Made by a program: the position numbers and the translations under genes
From: Flavobacterium gelidicaeli
GTDB lineage: Bacteria; Bacteroidota; Bacteroidia; Flavobacteriales; Flavobacteriaceae
Length of the DNA: 64,000 bases
Direction: 5' to 3'
Assembly (NCBI RefSeq): GCF_013294005.1
Contig: NZ_JABSNK010000004.1
Span: 62,001-126,000, forward strand
Part shown: positions 28,780-38,061 of the stretch, piece by piece
Position numbering within the stretch: the first letter of the stretch is position 1
Layout of the letters: each line of letters begins with the position of its first letter
The notes under the pieces: model-generated
The model's database searches: none
What the model saw: the letters and a program-made list of their open reading frames with translations, nothing else
What the model was told of the DNA's origin: nothing

Positions 28780-30060
28780 ATGAGTATAAAAATTGCAGTT
28801 ATAGGGTTAGGGTACGTTGGTCTTCCTTTGGCAAGATTATTTGCTACTAAGTATCCAGTTGTTGGATTTGATATTAATCAAGGAAGAATTGACGGCTTGC
28901 GTTCCGGTACGGATAGCACATTAGAAATATCTGATGATGTTTTGCAAAAAGTTTTAGTAGATAATTTCAATACCAATCAAAACGGATTATTATGCTCAGC
29001 TAATTTAAACGATATAGCCGACTGTAATTATTATGTTGTTACTGTGCCTACACCTGTTGATAAAAACAACCGTCCAGATTTAACCCCTTTATATAAATCT
29101 TCAGAATCCGTAGCAAAGGTACTTAAGAAAGGGGATATCGTTATTTATGAATCTACTGTTTATCCAGGTGTTACTGAAGATGAATGCGTACCTATTTTAG
29201 AAAAAATATCAGGTTTGCAATTTAATGTAGATTTCTTTGCAGGTTATTCGCCTGAACGTATTAATCCCGGTGATAAGGAACATACAGTTGAAAAAATATT
29301 AAAAGTTACAGCTGGTTCTACTCCAGAAATAGGACAAAAAGTAGATAATTTGTACAAATCTGTGATAACAGCGGGAACGCATTTAGCACCAACGATTAAA
29401 GTGGCAGAAGCAGCCAAAGTGATTGAGAACTCACAAAGAGATATCAATATTGCTTTTGTAAATGAATTAGCTAAGATATTCAACTTAATGGATATTGATA
29501 CGCATGCCGTTTTAGAAGCAGCCGGAACTAAATGGAATTTCCTACCTTTTAAACCAGGATTAGTTGGTGGTCATTGTATTGGTGTAGATCCGTTTTATTT
29601 GGCACAACGTGCACAAGAATTTGGCTATCATCCTGAAATTATTTTGGCGGGACGTCGCTTAAATGATAGTATGGGAGAATATGTTGCAGCACAGGTTGTA
29701 AAATTGATGATAAAAAAAGGAATTACCGTAAAGGATGCTAATTTATTAATGTTAGGAATTACCTTTAAGGAGAATTGCCCTGATGTACGCAATACTAAAA
29801 TTGTAGATGTCATTGCAGCTTTGGCTGATTATGGTATTAATGTAACCATATATGATCCTTGGGCTAGTCCAGCTGAGGTAGAACATGAATACAAGCTTGT
29901 TACCACTAAAATAGTACCGTTACAAAAATTTGATGCAATTGTTCTAGGAGTAGCGCATACTGATTTTTTACAAATGGATTTTGACGCCTTAAGGGGAGAC
30001 AATAGCATAGTGTATGATGTAAAAGGTGTTTTGAAAGTAAATGTTGATGGGAAATTGTAG
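28780..30060 (+). CDS. nucleotide sugar dehydrogenase (TviB-like, probable UDP-N-acetylhexosamine type)
   Basis: NAD-dependent UDP-sugar 6-dehydrogenase of 426 residues. It starts IAVIGLGYVGLPLARLFA and has the family motifs YESTVYPGVTEDECVP, GYSPERINPGD and catalytic Cys266 in GGHCIGVDPFYLA. These resemble TviB/WbpA-class enzymes that oxidise UDP-GlcNAc or UDP-GalNAc rather than UDP-glucose. With the WbpP-like epimerase it would supply UDP-GalNAcA. It is the first gene after the long leader. Confidence 0.85.
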   Translation: MSIKIAVIGLGYVGLPLARLFATKYPVVGFDINQGRIDGLRSGTDSTLEISDDVLQKVLVDNFNTNQNGLLCSANLNDIADCNYYVVTVPTPVDKNNRPDLTPLYKSSESVAKVLKKGDIVIYESTVYPGVTEDECVPILEKISGLQFNVDFFAGYSPERINPGDKEHTVEKILKVTAGSTPEIGQKVDNLYKSVITAGTHLAPTIKVAEAAKVIENSQRDINIAFVNELAKIFNLMDIDTHAVLEAAGTKWNFLPFKPGLVGGHCIGVDPFYLAQRAQEFGYHPEIILAGRRLNDSMGEYVAAQVVKLMIKKGITVKDANLLMLGITFKENCPDVRNTKIVDVIAALADYGINVTIYDPWASPAEVEHEYKLVTTKIVPLQKFDAIVLGVAHTDFLQMDFDALRGDNSIVYDVKGVLKVNVDGKL

Positions 30061-30112
30061 TGTAACTAAAAGTATTTAGATTTATAAAATAATATTAATT
30101 TATTAAGATAAC

Positions 30113-31117
30113 ATGAAAATATTAGTAACAGGAGCGGCAGGATTTATAGGTTATCATCTTTGTAAAAAGTTAATTTCATTAGGTCATGATGTATTTGGTT
30201 TAGATAATATTAATGGCTATTATGATATTAATTTAAAAATGGCTCGTCTCAAAGATCTTGGTATTTTTGAAGTTTCTGAACATAAAGTTTCAGTGAGTAA
30301 AACTTATGGAGATAAATATAAATTCATAAAATTAAATTTAGAAGATCAAGTGCACTTGCCTTTATTATTTAAAGAGCAACAATTTGATGCTGTATGTAAT
30401 TTAGCAGCACAGGCAGGAGTACGATATAGTATTGAAGACCCAATGGTTTACGTAGAAAGTAATATTGTTGGATTTATGAATTTATTAGAATGTATTCGTC
30501 ATAATAATGTAAAAAAAATAGTATATGCTAGCAGTTCTAGTGTTTACGGCAATAGTACAGCTGTACCATTTGATGTAGATCAATCTGTAGATAAACCAAT
30601 AAGCATCTATGCCGCAACAAAAAAAGCAAACGAACTAATGGCTCATACGTATAGTCACTTGTTTAATATTAAAACAATTGGTCTGCGCTTTTTTACAGTA
30701 TATGGTCCATGGGGAAGACCGGATATGGCTATGTTTTTGTTTACGGACGCGATATTGAATAACAGACCTATAAATGTTTTTAATAATGGAGATTTATATA
30801 GAGATTTTACATATATCGATGATATTGTAGAAGGGATTATAGCAACTTTGATTACGGACAATGTTGAAGACGAAAATTATAGGCTTTATAATATAGGTAA
30901 TAGTCAACCAGTAAAATTAGTAGACTTCATCTCAGAAATTGAAAACTATACGGGTAAAGTTGCAGAGAAAAATATGCAACCAATGCAAGCTGGTGATGTT
31001 AATAGAACATGGGCAAATGTCGATAGTTTAATAAAAGATTTTGATTATAAACCAAATACAACCATTAAAAAAGGAGTAAAAGAATTTATAGATTGGTATG
31101 AAGAATATTATAATTAA
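30113..31117 (+). CDS. UDP-glucuronate 4-epimerase-like SDR
   Basis: 334-residue extended SDR converting UDP-GlcA to UDP-GalA, if the family assignment holds. The NAD motif is GAAGFIGYHL. DNINGYYDINLKMARL is the distinctive loop of glucuronate epimerases. The active site has YASSSSVYGNS and YAATKKANELMAH, and FFTVYGPWGRPDMA follows. The upstream ugd makes its substrate. Confidence 0.85.
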   Translation: MKILVTGAAGFIGYHLCKKLISLGHDVFGLDNINGYYDINLKMARLKDLGIFEVSEHKVSVSKTYGDKYKFIKLNLEDQVHLPLLFKEQQFDAVCNLAAQAGVRYSIEDPMVYVESNIVGFMNLLECIRHNNVKKIVYASSSSVYGNSTAVPFDVDQSVDKPISIYAATKKANELMAHTYSHLFNIKTIGLRFFTVYGPWGRPDMAMFLFTDAILNNRPINVFNNGDLYRDFTYIDDIVEGIIATLITDNVEDENYRLYNIGNSQPVKLVDFISEIENYTGKVAEKNMQPMQAGDVNRTWANVDSLIKDFDYKPNTTIKKGVKEFIDWYEEYYN

Positions 31118-31229
31118 GATTATTTGACCAAAGTTTTAATATTAAAGTTACTTATTTAAATGATGTTTAAAAATGAAAGATATATCTACATTAATAACAA
31201 ATTTAATCATAAATATATAGTTGTAAATT

Positions 31230-32417
31230 ATGAATATACTTAATTTAATTGGCAGAAATGAATTACTTTTCAATAATGATATAACCGAACACAAGGTTAA
31301 GTTGAATGAAATCGTTTCATCTTCAAAATTCCTAGTGATTGGAGGTGCTGGATCAATTGGACAAGCTGTTACAAAAGAGATATTTAAGAGAAATCCAATT
31401 AAACTGCATGTTGTTGATATTTCTGAGAATAATATGGTCGAACTCGTAAGGGACATCAGAAGCTCTTTTGGATATATAGAAGGGGATTTTCAAACATTTG
31501 CATTAGATATTGGATCAATAGAATACGATGCATTCATAGAATCAGATGGTGAGTACGATTATGTACTAAACTTATCAGCTTTAAAACATGTTAGATCTGA
31601 AAAAGATCCTTACACATTAATGAGAATGATTAATGTCAACGTATTCAATACAGACAAAACTATTCTGCAATCTATTAATAAAGGTGTAAAAAAATATTTC
31701 TGTGTTTCTACAGATAAAGCTGCAAATCCAGTAAACATGATGGGTGCTTCTAAACGAATTATGGAAATGTTCCTAATGCGAAGAAGTAAACAAATCAACA
31801 TTTCAACAGCACGTTTTGCAAATGTTGCATTTTCAGATGGTTCTTTACTACATGGTTTTAACCAAAGAATTCAAAAAAAACAACCAATTGTTGCTCCAAA
31901 TGATATTAAAAGATATTTTGTTGTACCACAAGAGTCTGGAGAATTATGCTTGATGTCATGCATATTTGGAGAAAGTAGAGATGTCTTTTTTCCTAAATTA
32001 AGTGAAAGTTTACATCTAATTACTTTTGCAGATATAGCTGTAAAATTTTTAAAGCAATTGGGCTACGAACCCTTTTTATGTGAAGACGAAAATGAAGCTA
32101 GAGCTTTAATGGAAGCTTTACCACAAGAAGGAAAATGGCCATGTTTATTCACAAAAAGTGATACAACTGGAGAGAAAGATTTTGAAGAATTTTATACAGA
32201 AAACGAAGTTCTTGATATGAATAAATTCGTTAATTTAGGAATTATCAAGAATGAATTCAATAGTGAAGATGATAAACTAAATTTATTTTCTGATGCCATT
32301 GATACTATGAAGAAAGATGGAAAATGGACAAAAGAACAAATTGTTGATTTATTTCATAAAATGATTCCAGACTTTGGACATAAAGAAACAGGAAAATATT
32401 TAGACGCAAAAATGTAA
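31230..32417 (+). CDS. legB: NDP-N-acetylglucosamine 4,6-dehydratase (LegB-like)
   Basis: First committed step of legionaminic acid synthesis: dehydrates NDP-GlcNAc to a 4-keto-6-deoxy sugar. The 395-residue protein has the nucleotide-binding VIGGAGSIGQAVTKEIF and the STDKAANPVNMMGASKR motif with Thr161, Asp162 and Lys163 in the catalytic positions typical of FlaA1/PglF-type dehydratases. Unlike membrane PglF it lacks transmembrane helices. The stop overlaps the start of the aminotransferase (TAATG). Whether the donor is UDP- or GDP-linked is discussed under ptmE. Confidence 0.85.
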   Translation: MNILNLIGRNELLFNNDITEHKVKLNEIVSSSKFLVIGGAGSIGQAVTKEIFKRNPIKLHVVDISENNMVELVRDIRSSFGYIEGDFQTFALDIGSIEYDAFIESDGEYDYVLNLSALKHVRSEKDPYTLMRMINVNVFNTDKTILQSINKGVKKYFCVSTDKAANPVNMMGASKRIMEMFLMRRSKQINISTARFANVAFSDGSLLHGFNQRIQKKQPIVAPNDIKRYFVVPQESGELCLMSCIFGESRDVFFPKLSESLHLITFADIAVKFLKQLGYEPFLCEDENEARALMEALPQEGKWPCLFTKSDTTGEKDFEEFYTENEVLDMNKFVNLGIIKNEFNSEDDKLNLFSDAIDTMKKDGKWTKEQIVDLFHKMIPDFGHKETGKYLDAKM

Positions 32418-33565
32418 TGGCTAACGATTTCGAAACCACAATAGATTTTATTAAATCTCAATTTAAAACAGACGAATTCATTCCTTTGCATGTACCACAT
32501 TTTGGAGGAAATGAAAAAAAATACCTTTTAGAAACAATCGATAGTACTTTTGTTTCGTCTGTAGGTGCTTTTGTGGATCGTTTTGAAGTAATGATGCAAG
32601 ATATAACAACTGCCAAAAAAGGAATTGCGGTTGTAAATGGAACAGCTGGTTTACAAGTTGCTTTGAGACTTGCAGGGGTAATGTCAGATGATGAAGTACT
32701 AACACAAGGCTTAACATTTGTGGCAACAGCCAACGCAATAGCTTATAATAATGCACACCCAGTTTTTCTAGATGTGGATATTGATACAATGGGATTGTCT
32801 CCAATTGCCGTTTCAAATTTTCTAGATGAAAATGCAGAAATGAGAAATAATGTTTGTTATAATAAAAAAACAAACAGAAAAATAGCAGCATGTATGCCAA
32901 TGCACACTTTTGGCTTTCCAGTACATTTAGATGAATTATTAAGTGTTTGTGATAAATGGAATATTACAGTTGTGGAAGATGCAGCAGAATCTTTAGGAAG
33001 TTATTATAAAGGAAAACATACTGGAACTTTAGGAAAGTTAGGTGCTTTTTCGTTTAACGGAAATAAAGTTGTGACTTCTGGTGGTGGTGGTGCAATTATT
33101 ACAAACGACGAAGAAATTGGTACTAAAGCAAAATATTTAACAACAACTGCAAAAAAACCACATCCTTATGAGTTTTATCATGATGAACTAGGATATAACT
33201 ATAGAATGCCAAATTTAAATGCAGCCTTAGCTTGTGCGCAATTAGAACAATTAAATTCATTAATTGAAAACAAGAGAACATTAGCTACAGAATATGCTTC
33301 TTTTTTTGCAAGCAAAGGAATAAATTTCAGAACAGAATTAGAAAACACTAAAGCAAATTATTGGTTAATGTGTATTGAATTAGAAAATAAAGCCGAAAGG
33401 GATTTGTTTTTAAAACAATCAAATGAAAATAATGTTATGTCACGACCAATTTGGCAATTAATGCATCGTTTGCCAATGTACAATCACTGCCAAAGAGACG
33501 AACAAAAAAACGCATTATTTCTAGAAGAAAGAATCGTAAATATACCAAGTAGTGCAAGAATGTAA
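32417..33565 (+). CDS. legC: PLP-dependent sugar aminotransferase (LegC-like)
   Basis: Transfers an amino group to C4 of the LegB product. The 382-residue DegT/DnrJ/EryC1-family protein has the schiff-base Lys217 in FSFNGNKVVTSGGGG, with EDAAESLGSYYKGKHTG before it. The N-terminal part with FIPLHVPHFGGNEKKYL and the TIDSTFVSSVG segment fits the LegC subgroup. One-base overlap with legB and 14-base overlap with the acyltransferase imply tight coupling. Confidence 0.87.
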   Translation: MANDFETTIDFIKSQFKTDEFIPLHVPHFGGNEKKYLLETIDSTFVSSVGAFVDRFEVMMQDITTAKKGIAVVNGTAGLQVALRLAGVMSDDEVLTQGLTFVATANAIAYNNAHPVFLDVDIDTMGLSPIAVSNFLDENAEMRNNVCYNKKTNRKIAACMPMHTFGFPVHLDELLSVCDKWNITVVEDAAESLGSYYKGKHTGTLGKLGAFSFNGNKVVTSGGGGAIITNDEEIGTKAKYLTTTAKKPHPYEFYHDELGYNYRMPNLNAALACAQLEQLNSLIENKRTLATEYASFFASKGINFRTELENTKANYWLMCIELENKAERDLFLKQSNENNVMSRPIWQLMHRLPMYNHCQRDEQKNALFLEERIVNIPSSARM

Positions 33566-34181
33566 AAACATATATATATATGGTTATTCAGGACATGCTT
33601 ATGTTTTAATTGAAAGCATGTTGGAATTAGGCTACACTATTTTAGGTTATTTTGATAGGCATGAAGTAAAGTCAAACCCATATAATCTTGAATATTTTGG
33701 GAATGAATCGGAAGCTGAGTTACAAGCGATAGTAAAAGATGATTATGTTTTTCCAACAATTGGTGAGCCAAACGTAAGAGAAAAATTGGTCAATCTATTT
33801 ATCAAAAACGAACTAAATCAGTTTGTTCTTATTGATAAAACAGCAAATGTTTCCAAAACAGCGACAATTGGAGTATCAACCTATATAGGGAAAAATGCAA
33901 TTGTAAATGCTTTAAGTAAAATAGGAAAAGGAGTTATAATCAATACAAATGCAGTTGTAGAACACGAATGTGAATTAGGTGATTTTGTTCATTTAGCTCC
34001 ATCGGCAACTTTAGCAGGAAATATAACAATTGGTAATAAAAGTTTTATAGGAGTTAATTCTTCTTCTAAACAAAATATTAGTATAGGTTCAAATTGTATT
34101 TTGGGAGCAGGAAGTGTAATACTACAAAACATCCCAAATAATGAAACTTGGGTAGGGAATCCTGCCAAAAAAATAAAGTAA
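33552..34181 (+). CDS. NeuD/PglD-family sugar acetyltransferase
   Basis: 209-residue left-handed beta-helix acyltransferase. An N-terminal Rossmann-like domain (IYIYGYSGHAYVLIESML) is followed by hexapeptide repeats. The catalytic His lies in NAVVEHECELGDFVHLAP. It starts with GTG inside the end of legC; no ATG gives a full domain. In this context it most likely acetylates the 4-amino group (the LegH step), but NeuD relatives can also O-acetylate the finished nonulosonic acid. Confidence 0.8.
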   Translation: MQECKNIYIYGYSGHAYVLIESMLELGYTILGYFDRHEVKSNPYNLEYFGNESEAELQAIVKDDYVFPTIGEPNVREKLVNLFIKNELNQFVLIDKTANVSKTATIGVSTYIGKNAIVNALSKIGKGVIINTNAVVEHECELGDFVHLAPSATLAGNITIGNKSFIGVNSSSKQNISIGSNCILGAGSVILQNIPNNETWVGNPAKKIK

Positions 34182-35194
34182 TGAAAGAAAAAGTAATTAT
34201 AATAGCAGAAGCAGGTGTCAACCATAATGGTGACATCAAAAAAGCTATAGAATTAATTGACGCAGCAGTAAATGCAGGTGTGGATTATGTAAAATTTCAA
34301 ACTTTTAAAGCTGAAAATTTAGTGTCTAAAACTGCAAAAAAAGCAGAATATCAAATTCAGAATACTCAAAATGAAAATGATACGCAATTTGAAATGCTAA
34401 AAGGATTAGAATTATCGCATCATCAACATGAAGAATTAATAAAATATTGTAAAGAAAAAAATATTAAGTTTTTCTCAACAGCTTTCGATATGTTGTCTTT
34501 GGATTATTTGGCTTCAATTGGATTAAAATTGGTGAAAATTCCTAGTGGAGAAATAACAAACTTGCCTTATCTAAAAAAAGCAGCAACATTGTTTGAAGAA
34601 GTAATTATTTCTACAGGAATGGCTATGATGAGCGAAATAAAAGACGCACTAGATGTCTTTTTAAAGGCTGGAATTGCAAAAGATAAAATAACAATTTTGC
34701 ATTGCAATACAGAATATCCAACACCAATGATAGATGTAAACCTCAAAGCAATGCTTTCGATTGAAAAAATGTTTGGAGTAAAAATTGGCTATTCAGACCA
34801 TACATTAGGTATAGAAGTGCCTACTGCAGCTGTTGCACTTGGAGCTGTTGTTATTGAAAAACACTTCACTTTAGATAGAACTATGGAAGGTCCAGATCAT
34901 GCTGCTTCTTTAGAACCAGAGGAATTAAAAGCCATGACAAAAGCCATCAGAAATATTGAATTGGCAATTTCAGGAAGCGGAATTAAAGAACCAAGTCCAT
35001 CAGAAAAGAAAAATATTAACATAGCAAGAAAAAGTATAGTAGCCTTAACCGAAATTAAAAAAGGAGATACTTTTTCAGAACAAAACATTACAGTAAAACG
35101 ACCAGGAAACGGAATTTCTCCAATGCAATGGGATGAGGTTATAGGTAGGAGAGCGATCAATGATTTTAATGAAGACGACTTAATAGAATTATGA
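34181..35194 (+). CDS. legI: N,N'-diacetyllegionaminic acid synthase (NeuB/LegI-like)
   Basis: Condenses the 6-deoxy-diacetamido hexose with phosphoenolpyruvate to the nine-carbon acid. The 337-residue protein has AEAGVNHNGDIKKAIELID, KIPSGEITNLPYL, HCNTEYPTP and GYSDHTLGIEVPTAAVALGA, with EKHFTLDRTMEGPDH next. A C-terminal SAF antifreeze-like domain (ARKSIVALTEIKKGDTF) follows. An upstream in-frame start would add 11 residues from inside the previous gene. The ATG at 34181, overlapping the TAA, gives the normal NeuB N-terminus. Confidence 0.92.
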   Translation: MKEKVIIIAEAGVNHNGDIKKAIELIDAAVNAGVDYVKFQTFKAENLVSKTAKKAEYQIQNTQNENDTQFEMLKGLELSHHQHEELIKYCKEKNIKFFSTAFDMLSLDYLASIGLKLVKIPSGEITNLPYLKKAATLFEEVIISTGMAMMSEIKDALDVFLKAGIAKDKITILHCNTEYPTPMIDVNLKAMLSIEKMFGVKIGYSDHTLGIEVPTAAVALGAVVIEKHFTLDRTMEGPDHAASLEPEELKAMTKAIRNIELAISGSGIKEPSPSEKKNINIARKSIVALTEIKKGDTFSEQNITVKRPGNGISPMQWDEVIGRRAINDFNEDDLIEL

Positions 35195-36300
35195 AAATTG
35201 CGGTATTAACGAGCTCACGTGCAGATTTTGGTATTTATTTACCTTTATTAAAAGCCTTTCAAGCTGATGATTTTTTTGATTTAGATGTGGTTGCTTTTGG
35301 AACACACCTATCCAGGCAACATGGTTATACAATTAATGAAATTAAAAATGCTAATTTTGAAAATGTTTATGAAGTGGAGACACCTTTAATTAATAGAAAT
35401 TCAGTAGATATTAGTAAAAACATTGGAGAAACTATTACTGTTTTTGCTGATTTTTGGTCAAATAAATCTTATGACTATATAATTGCATTAGGTGATCGAT
35501 ATGAAATGTTTGCAGCTGTAACAGCTACTACACCTTTTGTGTTTAGAATTGCTCATTTACACGCTGGCGAAACAACTTTAGGTGCAATAGATAATGTATA
35601 CAGACATGCTATTTCATTAATGTCTAATCTGCTATTCGTTTCAACTGAGATATATAAAAAGAAAGCTATTCAGATAAATCCATTAGCACAAACTTTTAAT
35701 GTTGGAGCTCTAAGTGTAGAAAATTTAAAAAAAATAGATTATTTAAATATTCATGATTTTAAGTCTAAATTTAATATTGACTTAGCTTTACCTACGATTT
35801 TATGCACTTTTCACCCTGAAACAGTAAATTTGGAAAAGAATATAAATTATATCAATGAATTATTATCTTCATTTTCAGAGTTAATGAAAAGATATCAGAT
35901 AGTAATTACGTTGCCCAATGCAGATACAATTGGCGATCAGATAAAGGAAATTATTATCAAGTTCGGTCAACATAATCCAAGCCTAAAAATAGTTGATTCT
36001 TTTGGAATGATTGGATATTTATCTTGTATGAAATTGTCTAGTTTTATGATAGGAAATACATCTAGTGGGTTTGTTGAAGCGGCCTTTTTTCCAAAATGGG
36101 TTATCAATATTGGTAATAGGCAAGACGGTAGGATTGTAAGTAAAAATATTATTTCTATACCAGTTGATAAAGATGCTATTTTAGAAGCAACAAATTTTAT
36201 TGAAGGTGAGAATAGCGTGAGTTTTAAAAGTATTTACGGAGATGGAGAAACTGCTTCCAAAATCATAAAAATTTTAAAAAAAGAATATGAGAAATTTTAG
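35191..36300 (+). CDS. legG: hydrolysing NDP-sugar 2-epimerase (NeuC/LegG-like)
   Basis: Releases NDP and inverts C2 to give the free 2,4-diacetamido-2,4,6-trideoxymannose used by LegI. The 369-residue GT-B-like protein begins KIAVLTSSRADFGIYLPLLK and has ALGDRYEMFAAVTA, HLHAGETTLGAIDN, CTFHPETVN and MIGNTSSGFVEAAFFPKWVI. ATGA overlap with legI. Confidence 0.9.
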   Translation: MKIAVLTSSRADFGIYLPLLKAFQADDFFDLDVVAFGTHLSRQHGYTINEIKNANFENVYEVETPLINRNSVDISKNIGETITVFADFWSNKSYDYIIALGDRYEMFAAVTATTPFVFRIAHLHAGETTLGAIDNVYRHAISLMSNLLFVSTEIYKKKAIQINPLAQTFNVGALSVENLKKIDYLNIHDFKSKFNIDLALPTILCTFHPETVNLEKNINYINELLSSFSELMKRYQIVITLPNADTIGDQIKEIIIKFGQHNPSLKIVDSFGMIGYLSCMKLSSFMIGNTSSGFVEAAFFPKWVINIGNRQDGRIVSKNIISIPVDKDAILEATNFIEGENSVSFKSIYGDGETASKIIKILKKEYEKF

Positions 36301-37333
36301 AGATTATCTGATTTTTTCAGGAAGTACTATAAAGGAAGGGTTGTTGAAACTGAACATTCTTTCTAAAGATGCAATATTGTTTGTAGTTGATAGTAACGAT
36401 AAGTTATTAGGGTCGCTCACTGATGGAGATGTTAGGAGAGCACTTATTAACGGTGTTACTATAGATAAGGCTGTAGATGAAATAATTCAATCAGAGCCTA
36501 AGTACATTAGGAAAGGGGATCAAGATATTGAGAAAATAATTGAATACCGCGAAGGTAATTATAGGATTTTGCCTATTTTAGATAACAATGATAATGTTGT
36601 AAATGTCATAAACTTTCGAGAAATTAGATCATATTTGCCTGTTGATGTTGTTGTAATGGCTGGAGGACGCGGACAGCGTTTACAGCCCCTAACTGATACA
36701 ATCCCAAAACCACTTTTAAAGATAGGTAATAAGGCTATTATGGAATATAACATAGATCGTCTTGCGTTATATGGCATAGATGATTTTTGGTTTTCTGTCA
36801 AATATTTAGGTGAGCAAATTGTGAGTCATTTTGGTGATGGGGCGGAAAGAAATATTAAAATTAACTATGTTTGGGAGGATGTTGCTTTAGGAACTATTGG
36901 GGCAGTTTCTAAGATTGATAATTTTATACATGATTATGTCTTGATTATGAATTCAGATTTACTGACGAATTTAGATTACGAACATTTATTTCTTGATTTT
37001 ATATCTAAAGATGCTGACTTTTCAGTTGTTACTATCCCGTATCAAGTGAATGTCCCTTATGCAGTGTTGGAAACCGAAGGAGGGCATGTTAAAAGTTTTA
37101 AAGAAAAACCTACGTATACTTATTATTCTAATGGAGGTATTTATTTGATGAAAAAAACAGTATTGAAATACCTTCCTAAAGAAGCTTTTTTTAATGCTAC
37201 AGATTTAATAGATAAATTAATTGATGAAAAATTAAAAGTTGTATCGTACCCATTAGTTGGATATTGGTTAGATATTGGCAAACATGATGATTTTCAGAAA
37301 GCACAAGAGGATATTAAACAAATAAAATTTTAA
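36287..37333 (+). CDS. ptmE: CBS-domain nucleotidyltransferase (PtmE-like)
   Basis: 348 residues: two CBS motifs (about residues 1-118; DSNDKLLGSLTDGDVRRAL) fused to a sugar-1-phosphate nucleotidyltransferase domain with VVMAGGRGQRLQPLTDTIPK. In Campylobacter jejuni the equivalent PtmE is a glucosamine-1-phosphate guanylyltransferase giving the GDP-linked precursor for legionaminic acid. That function is transferred by family and by identical gene context, not proved here. It overlaps legG by 14 bases. CBS domains hint at nucleotide control. Confidence 0.82.
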   Translation: MRNFRDYLIFSGSTIKEGLLKLNILSKDAILFVVDSNDKLLGSLTDGDVRRALINGVTIDKAVDEIIQSEPKYIRKGDQDIEKIIEYREGNYRILPILDNNDNVVNVINFREIRSYLPVDVVVMAGGRGQRLQPLTDTIPKPLLKIGNKAIMEYNIDRLALYGIDDFWFSVKYLGEQIVSHFGDGAERNIKINYVWEDVALGTIGAVSKIDNFIHDYVLIMNSDLLTNLDYEHLFLDFISKDADFSVVTIPYQVNVPYAVLETEGGHVKSFKEKPTYTYYSNGGIYLMKKTVLKYLPKEAFFNATDLIDKLIDEKLKVVSYPLVGYWLDIGKHDDFQKAQEDIKQIKF

Positions 37334-37338
37334 AAAAA

Positions 37339-38061
37339 GTGGCTATTTTAATTACAATATGCGCTAGAGGTGGTTCAAAAGGAATTCCTGGTAAAAATAT
37401 TAAAATGATTAATGGTAAGTCATTAATTTATTATTCAATCAAAACAGCTATAGATTTTGCTAAAGAATTCTTAGGGACAAAAGTTGTGTTATCAACTGAT
37501 GATGCTGAGATAAAAGCGGTGGTTAATAACTTTAATGTTGAAATTGATACGGAATATTCTAGACCTGAGTTTTTAGCATCAGATTCTGCTGGGAAAATTG
37601 ATGCAATCAAAGATGTACTTAGTTACTCCGAAAAAAAAAATAATGTTAATTTTGATTACGTAATTGATTTAGATGTAACATCTCCATTACGTACTTTAAA
37701 TGATCTTAAAGATGCATTTGAATTATTAAAAAATGATTCAGAGGCTTACAATATTTTTTCTGTTAGCCCTGCAAATCGTAATCCTTATTTTAATATGGTA
37801 GAAGAGGACAGTTCTGGTTATTACAGCACGTCCAAAAAAGGTTCGTTTTTAACGAGGCAGTCGGCTCCAAATGTTTATGATATGAATGCTTCTTTTTATA
37901 TCTATAAACACAGTTTTTTTAGCAATAATTTCAAAGGAGCTATTACCAGCAGGTCGATGATTTATGAAGTTCCCCATTTGTGCTTTGATCTAGATCATCC
38001 TATTGATTTTGATTTTATGGAATTTTTATTAGTTAATAATAAACTTAATTTTAAGTTATAG
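37339..38061 (+). CDS. legF: CMP-legionaminic acid synthetase (LegF/NeuA-like)
   Basis: Activates the nonulosonic acid with CTP. The 240-residue cytidylyltransferase begins ILITICARGGSKGIPGKNIK, the CTP-binding loop. LDVTSPLRTLNDLKDAF and TRQSAPNVYDMNASFYIY follow. The start is GTG at 37339; there is no ATG before the nucleotide-binding loop. The TAG stop overlaps the next GTG start. Confidence 0.88.
   Translation: MAILITICARGGSKGIPGKNIKMINGKSLIYYSIKTAIDFAKEFLGTKVVLSTDDAEIKAVVNNFNVEIDTEYSRPEFLASDSAGKIDAIKDVLSYSEKKNNVNFDYVIDLDVTSPLRTLNDLKDAFELLKNDSEAYNIFSVSPANRNPYFNMVEEDSSGYYSTSKKGSFLTRQSAPNVYDMNASFYIYKHSFFSNNFKGAITSRSMIYEVPHLCFDLDHPIDFDFMEFLLVNNKLNFKL

Noticed and set aside
32478..32900. 140-codon minus-strand frame inside legC
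   Set aside because: Opposite strand of a clearly conserved aminotransferase; composition is that of an antisense shadow.
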